Assembly: GCA_964424805.1 (NCBI GenBank)
Contig: CAYRKH010000027.1
Coordinates: 1 to 37,474, forward strand
Reading direction: 5' to 3'
Origin: IDS-8 sp964424805
GTDB lineage: Bacteria > Pseudomonadota > Gammaproteobacteria > Steroidobacterales > Woeseiaceae
Length of the DNA: 37,474 nt
Positions 24,486-31,196 of this stretch are shown in pieces (within the stretch, counting starts at the first letter, position 1; each line of letters begins with the position of its first letter). The translations under genes and the position numbers were made by a program. The notes under the pieces are model-generated. The model was not told the DNA's origin, made no database searches, and saw only the letters and a program-made list of their open reading frames with translations.

Positions 24486-24535
24486 CCCCGTCACGCGCGG
24501 GGAAAACCCTTGCCTCACCGGGTGTTCCGGGAGGC
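24486..24535 (+). promoter_or_regulatory. Leader hairpins of the rpsF-rpsR mRNA, possible S6:S18 control site
   Basis: Two hairpins fill the leader. The first is CCCCG-TCACGCG-CGGGG (24486-24502). The second is GCCTC-(A)-CCGG-GTGTT-CCGG-GAGGC (24512-24535), nine base pairs with one bulged A next to CCG. S6:S18 complexes are known to bind a leader RNA with a conserved CCG beside a helix in many bacterial rpsF operons and repress translation. The ACCG here resembles that motif but does not prove it. The ribosome site AAGGGG follows at 24546-24551. Confidence 0.4.
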
Positions 24536-24556
24536 TGTAATCCGTAAGGGGACAAA

Positions 24557-25057
24557 ATGAGACATTACGAAATCGTGTTCCTGGTCCATCCGGACCAGAG
24601 TGAGCAGGTGCCGGCCATGGTGGAGAAGTACCAGGGCATCGTCACCGGCTCCGGCGGCGCCGTTCACCGCACCGAAGACTGGGGCAGGCGACAGCTGGCG
24701 CACCCGATCCACAAGGCCCACAAAGCCCATTACGTCCTGATGAACGTCGAGTGCAATCACGACGCCATCGAGGAAATCCGCAGCGCCTTCCGGTTCAACG
24801 ACGCGGTGCTGCGTCATATGATCATCAGCCGCAACAAGGCCGTCACGGAGGCCTCGCCGATGGCGGTCGCCGTGGAGGAAGAGAAGGCGAAAGAGCGCGA
24901 GTCGCAGAAGCGCCGGGATGCGAAGGCCGCGGCGGAATCCGCCATGGCGGCCGAGGAAGCGGCCAAGAGCGCCGACAAGTCTGACGACAAATCGGGCGAC
25001 GGGGCCGGCGAGACCGGTGACAAGGGCAAAGATGCAGCCGGCGACGCGGCGGCCTGA
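24557..25057 (+). CDS. rpsF: 30S ribosomal protein S6, with long charged C-terminal extension
   Basis: S6 binds the platform of the 30S subunit with S18. Residues 1-100 are a normal S6 domain: MRHYEIVFLVHPDQSEQVP, TEDWGRRQLAHPIHKAHKAHYVLMN, and FRFNDAVLRHMIISRNKAV. The rest, about 66 residues, is an Ala/Glu/Lys/Asp-rich tail (EEEKAKERESQKRRDAKAAAE and onward) ending in three Ala residues. E. coli S6 is about 135 residues and ends in Glu residues that RimK extends; this one has 166 and no terminal Glu run. The ribosome site AAGGGG lies 5 nt before the ATG. rpsR follows 11 nt later. Confidence 0.96.
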   Translation: MRHYEIVFLVHPDQSEQVPAMVEKYQGIVTGSGGAVHRTEDWGRRQLAHPIHKAHKAHYVLMNVECNHDAIEEIRSAFRFNDAVLRHMIISRNKAVTEASPMAVAVEEEKAKERESQKRRDAKAAAESAMAAEEAAKSADKSDDKSGDGAGETGDKGKDAAGDAAA

Positions 25058-25068
25058 AGGGAACAACG

Positions 25069-25293
25069 ATGAGCCGATATTCACGCAGACGGAAATACTG
25101 CCGCTTTACCGCCGAGGGCATCGAGGAGATCGACTACAAGGATCTCGCCTTGCTAAAGGCCTATATCACCGAGACCGGCAAGATTGTGCCCAGCCGTATT
25201 ACCGGCACGAAGGCGCGTTACCAGCGCCAGCTGTCTACCGCGGTGAAACGGGCGAGATACCTGGCGCTTCTGCCGTATACCGACCGGCACTAG
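25069..25293 (+). CDS. rpsR: 30S ribosomal protein S18
   Basis: S18 binds 16S rRNA together with S6. The 74-residue protein shows the family sequence RRRKYCRFTAEGIEEIDYKD, YITETGKIVPSRITGTKA and QRQLSTAVKRARYLALLPYTDRH, nearly identical to its E. coli counterpart as I recall it. It follows rpsF directly; the priB gene found between the two in enterics is missing. Confidence 0.97.
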   Translation: MSRYSRRRKYCRFTAEGIEEIDYKDLALLKAYITETGKIVPSRITGTKARYQRQLSTAVKRARYLALLPYTDRH

Positions 25294-25308
25294 GCCAAAC
25301 CTGAAGCC

Positions 25309-26199
25309 ATGCGACCGATTGCCGCGTGGCTGGTAGCCCGGCCGCAGAACGCCATCATTGGCCTGGCGGGGACCCTGCTGCTGCCGTTTGCCCAGATCAT
25401 CAGCGGTACGGTCATGACGCTGCTGGTGCTGAAACAGGGCGCGTTGCCGGCGACGGTGCAGGGCGCCGTCGCCATCGCGATCCTGACGGTGAGCTCGCTG
25501 ATCATCAGCGCGCCCGTGTCGCAGGTGCTGGCGAACGCGCTGGTCATCTGGGTGCCGGTGATGCTGCTGGCAGCGCTCACCCGGCGCGGGGGCTCGCTCA
25601 CGCTGAGCCTGCAGACCCTGGTGATTACGGCAATTGCGGGGACCCTGGCGTTCTTCGTGATCGTCGGCGACCCGGTCGCCTTCTGGACGGAGGCGCTGAC
25701 GAGGGTGTCGCAGGCGTTTCGCGAGATGGGGCTCACGCAGAACGCCGCGGTGCTCTACGAGCAGCGGGAGTCGTTCGCGCCGCAGATGACCATGCTCGCG
25801 GCCGTGTCGACCTGGTCGCTGTACGCGGTCGTGCTGCTGTTCGGTTACGGCGCGTACCGGGCGCTGCCCGGCGAAAACGCGCTGTTCGGCCGGTTCTGCG
25901 ACTTGAATTTCGGCCGCGTGCTGGCGGTCATAATGGCCGTCTCGTCGGTGCTCTCGGTGCTGACGGGGGCGGTATGGCTGGAGAACATCGCATTCGTGTC
26001 GTTTGCGGTATTCTGGCTGCAGGGGCTCGCGATCGTGCACTGGCTGCACGCGGAAGGCCGGGTGCCGGTCTGGGTAGTGGTGCTGGTTTACGCGCTGATT
26101 CCGCTGCTCAACGCCATGCTGATCGTGGCGCTGGCGGTGACCGGGTACGCCGACGCGTGGTTCGGGTTCCGGTCCCGCATGGCCGCAGCGAAGGGTTGA
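25309..26199 (+). CDS. DUF2232-type integral membrane protein
   Basis: This 296-residue protein has about eight hydrophobic segments (for example AIIGLAGTLLLPFAQIISG, AVAIAILTVSSLIISAPVS, LQTLVITAIAGTLAFFVIVG, WVVVLVYALIPLLNAMLIV) separated by short loops, with a longer hydrophilic stretch at about 122-160. No catalytic motif is apparent. A multi-pass protein of this type sits between rpsR and rplI in pseudomonads and other gammaproteobacteria, as here (15 nt after rpsR, 30 nt before rplI). Its function is unknown. DUF2232 is my best family match. Confidence 0.72.
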   Translation: MRPIAAWLVARPQNAIIGLAGTLLLPFAQIISGTVMTLLVLKQGALPATVQGAVAIAILTVSSLIISAPVSQVLANALVIWVPVMLLAALTRRGGSLTLSLQTLVITAIAGTLAFFVIVGDPVAFWTEALTRVSQAFREMGLTQNAAVLYEQRESFAPQMTMLAAVSTWSLYAVVLLFGYGAYRALPGENALFGRFCDLNFGRVLAVIMAVSSVLSVLTGAVWLENIAFVSFAVFWLQGLAIVHWLHAEGRVPVWVVVLVYALIPLLNAMLIVALAVTGYADAWFGFRSRMAAAKG

Positions 26200-26229
26200 A
26201 AGAATTTTGCGAACATTCGAAGGTGAGAT

Positions 26230-26679
26230 ATGAACGTCATTTTGCTGGACAGCGTTGAGAACCTCGGCGACATCGGCGACCTGGTCACGGTCAGAGCCGG
26301 GTACGGACGGAACTACCTGTTACCGAAGGGCAAGGCCGCGCTCGCGACACCCGCGAACATCGCCGAGTTCGAAGCCCGCCGAAAGGAGCTCGAGAAGGCC
26401 GCCGCTGAGGAGCTTGCCGCCGCGAAAGCGCGCGCGGACCTGATCCGCGGCATGCAGCTCGTGATTCCGGCGAACGTCGGCCCGGAAGGCAAGCTGTACG
26501 GCTCGGTTGGCCCGCTCGACATCTCGGAGGCCTTCTCGAAGGTCGGGGTAGAGGTCGCGCGCGCCGAGGTGCGCATGCCGGACGGGCCGATCCACGAGCC
26601 CGGCGACTTCACGGTCGGCGTGCATTTGCACAGCGACCTCGACGTCGAGATCAATCTGAAGGTCGTGCCTGAGGAATGA
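26230..26679 (+). CDS. rplI: 50S ribosomal protein L9
   Basis: L9 is an elongated protein at the base of the L1 stalk that helps frame maintenance. The 149-residue protein has the N-terminal domain MNVILLDSVENLGDIGDLV with the RNA-binding signature GYGRNYLLPKGKA, the long connecting helix (ANIAEFEARRKELEKAAAEE) and the C-terminal domain (GKLYGSVGPLDISEAF, GDFTVGVHLHSDLDVEINLKV). Length and order are typical. It ends the ribosomal operon; the next gene begins after 278 nt. Confidence 0.97.
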   Translation: MNVILLDSVENLGDIGDLVTVRAGYGRNYLLPKGKAALATPANIAEFEARRKELEKAAAEELAAAKARADLIRGMQLVIPANVGPEGKLYGSVGPLDISEAFSKVGVEVARAEVRMPDGPIHEPGDFTVGVHLHSDLDVEINLKVVPEE

Positions 26680-26686
26680 CGCGCTG

Positions 26687-26695
26687 TGGTACCGT
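26687..26695 (+). promoter_or_regulatory. Weak extended -10 candidate upstream of dnaB
   Basis: TGG-TACCGT has the TGn extension and a partial -10 hexamer just after the rplI stop. Transcription from here would give dnaB a leader of about 255 nt. The 278-nt gap otherwise holds only the inverted repeat at 26724-26738 and very GC-rich sequence. Confidence 0.2.
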
Positions 26696-26723
26696 ATGCT
26701 GATGGCAGCGGTGCCCGGATTGT

Positions 26724-26738
26724 TCACGACGTGTGAAG
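26724..26738. repeat. Short inverted repeat in the dnaB upstream gap
   Basis: TTCAC-GACGT-GTGAA is a perfect inverted repeat of 5-nt arms and a 5-nt centre. Its arms point the opposite way from a CRP site (GTGA...TCAC), so it is not a CRP box. It could be an operator for another regulator or simply a small hairpin. Confidence 0.3.
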
Positions 26739-26957
26739 GAAGTGGCTCGCAGCCGTTGAACAGCGTGGCTTGCGGAGCCTTGATCGGGGGGAGGGGCCTT
26801 CGGCGCCGGCCACCAGCACATCCCTGTGGACCTGCCGGCTCGGCATCCCGGCCTCCCAGGCCGCCGAACACCCCTCCGCCCGATCACGGCGCCCCGCCTG
26901 CCGCTGTGCCGTGCGTGCGGGAGTCACCGGCGAGGCTCGCCTTCAGAGGGGGAGAAC

Positions 26958-28346
26958 GTGGTTCGAGCACTGGATGAGATCGACGCGGGCGAGCGGCGTC
27001 TGAAGGTGCCGCCGAGCTCCGTCGAGGCGGAGCAGTCGCTGCTCGGCGGGCTGATGATCGACGGGCAGGCCTGGGACAAGGTCGCGGACATCGTCATCGC
27101 GGAGGACCTGTACCGCAAGGATCATCGCCTGATATTCGGCGCGATCGCCGAGCTGGTCGAGGCCGGCCAGCCCTGCGACGTGGTCACGGTATCGGAGTTC
27201 CTGGACCAGCGCGGCAGCCTGGAGTCCGCCGGCGGCCTCGAATACCTCGCAACGCTCGCCAACGAAACCCCGGGTGCGGCGAACGTCCGCGCCTATGCGC
27301 TGATTCTTCGCGAGCGCTCGATGCTGCGTTCGCTGATCGATGCCGGCAACCAGATCAGCGGCAGCGCGTACACGACGGACGGCCGCAGCGCGGGCGAGCT
27401 CGTCGACGAGGCCGAGCGCCTGGTGTTCGAAATCGCGGACAAGGGCGCGCGCGGCCGCATCGGCTTCCGCTCCCTGAAGCAGATCCTGCCGGAGACGGTG
27501 GACCGGATCGACATGCTGCACCAGTCGGGCGGCGACATCACCGGCATCCCGACCGGCTACACCGAGTTCGACAGGATGACGGCAGGCCTGCAGCCGGGCG
27601 AGCTGATCATCATTGCCGGGCGTCCGTCGATGGGCAAGACCACGCTCGCGATCAACATCGCGGAGAACGCGGCCATCGGCGCGAAGATCCCGACCGCGAT
27701 CTACTCCATGGAGATGCCCTCGCAGCAGCTGGCGTTTCGCATGATCTCTTCGCTGGGCCGCGTCGACCAGTCGCACCTGCGTACCGGCAAGTTCCCGGAC
27801 GAGGACTGGTCGCGCATCAATACCGCCGTGCAGCTGATGTCCGACGCGCCGATCTTCATCGACGATTCGCCGGCGCTGTCGCCGACGGAAATCCGCGCGC
27901 GCTCCCGCCGCCTGAAGCGGGAGCACGGGCTCGGGCTCATCGTGCTCGATTACCTGCAGCTCATGCAGGTGCACGGCACGACCGAAAACCGCGCGACCGA
28001 GATCTCGGAGATATCGCGCTCGATGAAGGCGCTGGCGAAAGAGCTGGAGGTGCCGATCATCGCGTTGTCGCAGCTCAATCGCAGCGTCGAGCAGCGGACG
28101 GACAAGCGGCCGGTGATGTCGGACCTGCGAGAAAGTGGCGCTATCGAGCAGGATGCGGACCTGATCGTGTTCATCTATCGCGACGAGGTGTACAACCAGG
28201 ATTCGCCGCGCAAGGGGCTCGCGGACATCACGATCGCCAAACAGCGTAACGGGCCGGTCGGCGATTTCCTGCTGACGTTTGTCGGCCGGTTCACGAAGTT
28301 CGAGAACTTCGTTCCCGACAGCTACGCGGAGGAGAGCTACCCGTGA
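26958..28346 (+). CDS. dnaB: Replicative DNA helicase DnaB
   Basis: DnaB is the hexameric 5'-3' helicase of the replication fork. From the GTG at 26958 the protein has 462 residues, the normal length. It has the N-terminal primase-interaction domain (PPSSVEAEQSLLGGLMID) and the RecA-like domain with IIAGRPSMGKTTLAINIA (Walker A around 219-228), YSMEMPSQQLAFRM, LIVLDYLQLMQ (Walker B), IALSQLNRSVEQR and SDLRESGAIEQDADLIVFIYRDE. No intein is present. The frame is open another 44 codons upstream, but that part is Pro/Arg-rich and unlike DnaB. The ribosome site is a G-rich AGAGGGGGAG ending 3 nt before the GTG. The stop overlaps alr (GTGA). Confidence 0.96.
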   Translation: MVRALDEIDAGERRLKVPPSSVEAEQSLLGGLMIDGQAWDKVADIVIAEDLYRKDHRLIFGAIAELVEAGQPCDVVTVSEFLDQRGSLESAGGLEYLATLANETPGAANVRAYALILRERSMLRSLIDAGNQISGSAYTTDGRSAGELVDEAERLVFEIADKGARGRIGFRSLKQILPETVDRIDMLHQSGGDITGIPTGYTEFDRMTAGLQPGELIIIAGRPSMGKTTLAINIAENAAIGAKIPTAIYSMEMPSQQLAFRMISSLGRVDQSHLRTGKFPDEDWSRINTAVQLMSDAPIFIDDSPALSPTEIRARSRRLKREHGLGLIVLDYLQLMQVHGTTENRATEISEISRSMKALAKELEVPIIALSQLNRSVEQRTDKRPVMSDLRESGAIEQDADLIVFIYRDEVYNQDSPRKGLADITIAKQRNGPVGDFLLTFVGRFTKFENFVPDSYAEESYP

Positions 28347-29455
28347 CCGTGCCTCGCGCGTACATCCGTCCCGAGGCGCTCCGCAACAACTACGACCGGC
28401 TCCGGGCAGCGGCAGGCGGGGCGCGGGTAATCGCCGTCATCAAGGGCAACGCCTACGGGCACGGCCTGCTGACCGTGGCGCGCGCCCTGCCGGACGCGGA
28501 TGCCTTTGCGGTGGCCCATGTGGCCGATGCCGTCGCGCTCGCACAAGCCGGTATCAGGCAGCCGATCCTGTTGCTCGGCGGCGTCTACACCCGCGCCGAG
28601 CTGGACATCGCCCTCGCCAGGGGCTTCGAGCTGGTGGTGCACTGCCGGCCGCAGCTCGAGCTGCTCGAAACCGCGGCATCGGGAAGTACGGTGGTCTGGG
28701 TGGAAGTCGACACCGGCATGCACCGCCTGGGCCTGCATCCCGACGACTGCGCCGAGGCCCTCGCGCGGCTGCGGAAGTGCAGGGCAGTCGGCGAGCTGCG
28801 CCTGATGACACACCTTTCCTGCGCCGACGACCGCGGCGATGGGCGGACCGAGAGCCAGGTCGAGCGCTTCTGCGAGCTGCTCGACGGGTTCGACGGCGGG
28901 TTCAGCATTGCCAACTCGCCGGTAGTGCTGGGCTGGCCGGGCAGCGTCTGCGTCGGCCTGGATCCGGCCCGGAGCTGGGCGCGCTGCGGCATCGCCCTCT
29001 ATGGCATCTCGCCTTTCCCCGGCACGACCGGTGCGGATCTCGGCTTACGCCCGGCGATGCACTTCGAGGCCGGCCTGGTATCGATCCGGGACGTGCGTGC
29101 CGGCGAGACCGTCGGCTACGGCGCTACCTGGCAGGCTCCCTGTGACACCGTCGTCGGGATCATCTCGGCGGGCTATGGCGACGGTTACACGCGTTTCCTG
29201 CCCTCGGGCACGCCGGTGCTGGTGAACGGCCGCCGCGCCGCGCTCGCCGGCCGCATCTCCATGGACCTGACGGCGATCGACCTGGGTCCCGGCGCGACCG
29301 ACCGGATCGGCGACCGGGTGACGCTGTGGGGTGACGGCCTGCCGGTGGAGGAGGTGGCGGCCTGCGCCGACACCATTCCCTACACGCTGGTCGCCGGGGT
29401 GCGGACCGGGGCGCTCCGGGTGGAACCTGCGGCAAGCCTCAGACGTGCCATTTGA
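28343..29455 (+). CDS. alr: Alanine racemase
   Basis: Alr is a PLP enzyme that makes D-alanine for peptidoglycan. The 370-residue protein has the PLP-lysine motif AVIKGNAYGHG (Lys34; a Gly replaces the usual Ala after Lys), VEVDTGMHRLG, HLSCADD, NSPVVL, RCGIALYG, VGYGATW and the catalytic Tyr of SAGYGDGYTR (Tyr278), then GRISMDLTAIDLG. The start is GTG at 28343, overlapping the dnaB stop by 4 nt, so the two are coupled. dnaB-alr-radA is a common order in gammaproteobacteria; here a three-gene minus-strand cassette separates alr from radA. Confidence 0.96.
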   Translation: MTVPRAYIRPEALRNNYDRLRAAAGGARVIAVIKGNAYGHGLLTVARALPDADAFAVAHVADAVALAQAGIRQPILLLGGVYTRAELDIALARGFELVVHCRPQLELLETAASGSTVVWVEVDTGMHRLGLHPDDCAEALARLRKCRAVGELRLMTHLSCADDRGDGRTESQVERFCELLDGFDGGFSIANSPVVLGWPGSVCVGLDPARSWARCGIALYGISPFPGTTGADLGLRPAMHFEAGLVSIRDVRAGETVGYGATWQAPCDTVVGIISAGYGDGYTRFLPSGTPVLVNGRRAALAGRISMDLTAIDLGPGATDRIGDRVTLWGDGLPVEEVAACADTIPYTLVAGVRTGALRVEPAASLRRAI

Positions 29456-29478
29456 GCCCGTACGGGCGGCACGCACCT

Positions 29479-30255
29479 TCAGCTCGAAAAGAACCCCATC
29501 TTCACGCCCGCGAGTTGCAGCACGTCGTTGTCGGCGAGCTTGCGCGCCTGCGCACCGATCGGCTTGCCGTTGACCAGCGGGTAATCGCCTTCCTTGCCGC
29601 TCTCGACGTGCACCACGAAGTAGCCTTCGGCGCGGCGCGTGATCGCCGCGACCTGCACGCCGGGACGCCCGAGCGTGGTCAGCGCCTTCGTCAGCTCCAG
29701 CTCGCGGCCGGCGAACGCGCCGCTCAGGACCTGCAGCTTGGCCAGCGGCAGGGCGCCAGGCGCGTTCCTGGGGTCGATGCCGGCCGAGGTGGCGGTGTGC
29801 GCGGCGGGCTCAGGCGTTTGCACCGGGGTTTCGGTGCGCAGCTTGGCGGCGGTGGCGGAAGCGGCGGCGGCGGCGGCTTTCTCGGCACGTAGCAGCTGTT
29901 CCGCGCTCTGCTGCCCCGACGGGATAACCATTGTCTTCTCAAACTCGTCTTGCTCCACATCCGTGGCCTGCTGGTCCGAGAAGCGCAGCTGGTGGTGCCC
30001 GATGGTAATGACGTCGCCGTGCTGCAATGCATGCTTCTTGATGAGCTTGCCGTTGACGTACGTGCCGTTGGTGCTGTTCAGGTCCTCGAGGAAGGAATCG
30101 TTCAGGATGTTGATGATGAGCGAGTGATGACCGCTCACGGCGGGGTTGTCAATGCGGACGTCATTGTCCGGCAGCCGCCCGATCGTATAACGTTCCTTCG
30201 ACATGTTGTATTCAGCCAGCACCTGGCTGTCGAGACTCAGGATTAAACGTGCCAT
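29479..30255 (-). CDS. Double FHA-domain protein
   Basis: FHA domains bind phospho-threonine peptides. The 258-residue protein has a complete N-terminal FHA domain (about 1-95) with YTIGRLPDNDV (Arg27), AVSGHHSLI (Ser41, His44) and LNSTNGTYVNGK (60-70). A linker of about 75 residues rich in Ala, Pro, Thr and Gln holds a candidate acceptor site EFEKTMVIPSG (Thr108). A second FHA-like domain (about 172-256) keeps LGRPGVQV and PLVNGKPI but has lost the SxxH pair, so it may not bind phosphate. The ATG at 30255 is preferred over an upstream extension because MARLILSL starts the domain. It is the last gene of the kinase/PP2C/FHA cassette and ends 23 nt from alr, convergently. Confidence 0.92.
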   Translation of the reverse strand: MARLILSLDSQVLAEYNMSKERYTIGRLPDNDVRIDNPAVSGHHSLIINILNDSFLEDLNSTNGTYVNGKLIKKHALQHGDVITIGHHQLRFSDQQATDVEQDEFEKTMVIPSGQQSAEQLLRAEKAAAAAASATAAKLRTETPVQTPEPAAHTATSAGIDPRNAPGALPLAKLQVLSGAFAGRELELTKALTTLGRPGVQVAAITRRAEGYFVVHVESGKEGDYPLVNGKPIGAQARKLADNDVLQLAGVKMGFFSS

Positions 30256-30330
30256 ATTATTTTTGCCGTTTGCTGTAAAACGTATCCAGGCCAAGCCGCG
30301 ATCGACCCCGCCTTCCAAAGCAGCGCGCCG

Positions 30331-31158
30331 TCAGGAACGAAACATCTTCGCAAACCTTGCAACGAGCCCCCTTTTCGCCGCGAATGGCTCGAGAACCTGA
30401 GCCAGCATCACGGACACGTTATCTCTCCCGCCGTGATCGTTGGTCAACTGCACCAGTTGTTGACCAACCACATCAAGGCTAGCATTAAACGTGCTGATAG
30501 TTAAGTGAATATCTTCATCTTCAACCATGTCCGGCAGGCCGTCCGAGCAGAGGAGAAAGATGTCGTTTTTGCGGGCATCGTACTCGTTCACCTCGACCTC
30601 GACGGTCGGCTCCACGCCCAGCGCCCGGGTGACGTAGTTGCGGTTGGTGGAGCGCTGCGCCTCCTCCTCGGAATAGAACCCCCGGTCCACCAGCTCCTGC
30701 AGCAGTGAATGATCGAGCGTGAGCCGCTCGAAGGTGTCGTCCCGCAGGCGGTAGGCTCGTGAGTCACCGACGTGCGCGATGGATACCCGGTTGTCGTAGA
30801 ACAGGGCGGCGACCAGGGTAGTCCCCATACCTTCGCACTGTCTCTGGCTCTGCGCCGTCTGGAAGATGATCTTGTTGGCGCGCGAAACGGCGTCCCGGAG
30901 GACGATGGACTGGCGCATGAGGCCCGTGGTCGGGTCGATCGCGTTCCGCTCTTCGCGGTTCGCGCCCTCGGCCGCGAGCTCCGTGATCGTCTGCACGGCG
31001 ATCCCGCTCGCCACCTCGCCGGCGTTGTATCCTCCCATGCCGTCGGCGAGCACCATCAGCCCGATCTCGGGGTTGGAGCCAATTGCATCCTCGTTGTGTT
31101 CCCTGACCTTACCGGTGTCCGTGATCTCGGCAAACTTGATCTTTCCGCGCAGGTTCAT
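30331..31158 (-). CDS. PP2C-family Ser/Thr protein phosphatase
   Basis: The 275-residue cytoplasmic phosphatase has all PP2C metal-site motifs: VREHNEDAI (Asp24), MVLADGMGGYNAGEVAS (Asp39, Gly40), GMGTTLVAALF, AHVGDSRAYRL, LLCSDGLPDM (Asp206) and GGRDNVSVML (Asp246). It should remove phosphate from targets of the neighbouring kinase. The frame is open to 31215, overlapping the kinase, but the ATG at 31158 starts the conserved KIKFAEITDTGKVREHNED; its ribosome site is weak, so it may depend on translation of the kinase, which ends 38 nt before. The FHA gene follows after 75 nt. Confidence 0.94.
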   Translation of the reverse strand: MNLRGKIKFAEITDTGKVREHNEDAIGSNPEIGLMVLADGMGGYNAGEVASGIAVQTITELAAEGANREERNAIDPTTGLMRQSIVLRDAVSRANKIIFQTAQSQRQCEGMGTTLVAALFYDNRVSIAHVGDSRAYRLRDDTFERLTLDHSLLQELVDRGFYSEEEAQRSTNRNYVTRALGVEPTVEVEVNEYDARKNDIFLLCSDGLPDMVEDEDIHLTISTFNASLDVVGQQLVQLTNDHGGRDNVSVMLAQVLEPFAAKRGLVARFAKMFRS

Positions 31159-31196
31159 AAAGGGACAATTCTTGTTATGGGCCAGGCTTGGAGGCT

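Noticed and set aside
26826..26957. N-terminal extension of DnaB from an upstream in-frame ATG
   Set aside because: The added 44 residues are Pro/Arg-rich and unlike DnaB; the GTG at 26958 has a strong ribosome site and gives the usual length.
29456..29467. GCCCGTACGGGC palindrome between convergent alr and FHA genes as a terminator
   Set aside because: There is only a two-base loop and no T run on either side, so it is not a credible intrinsic terminator.
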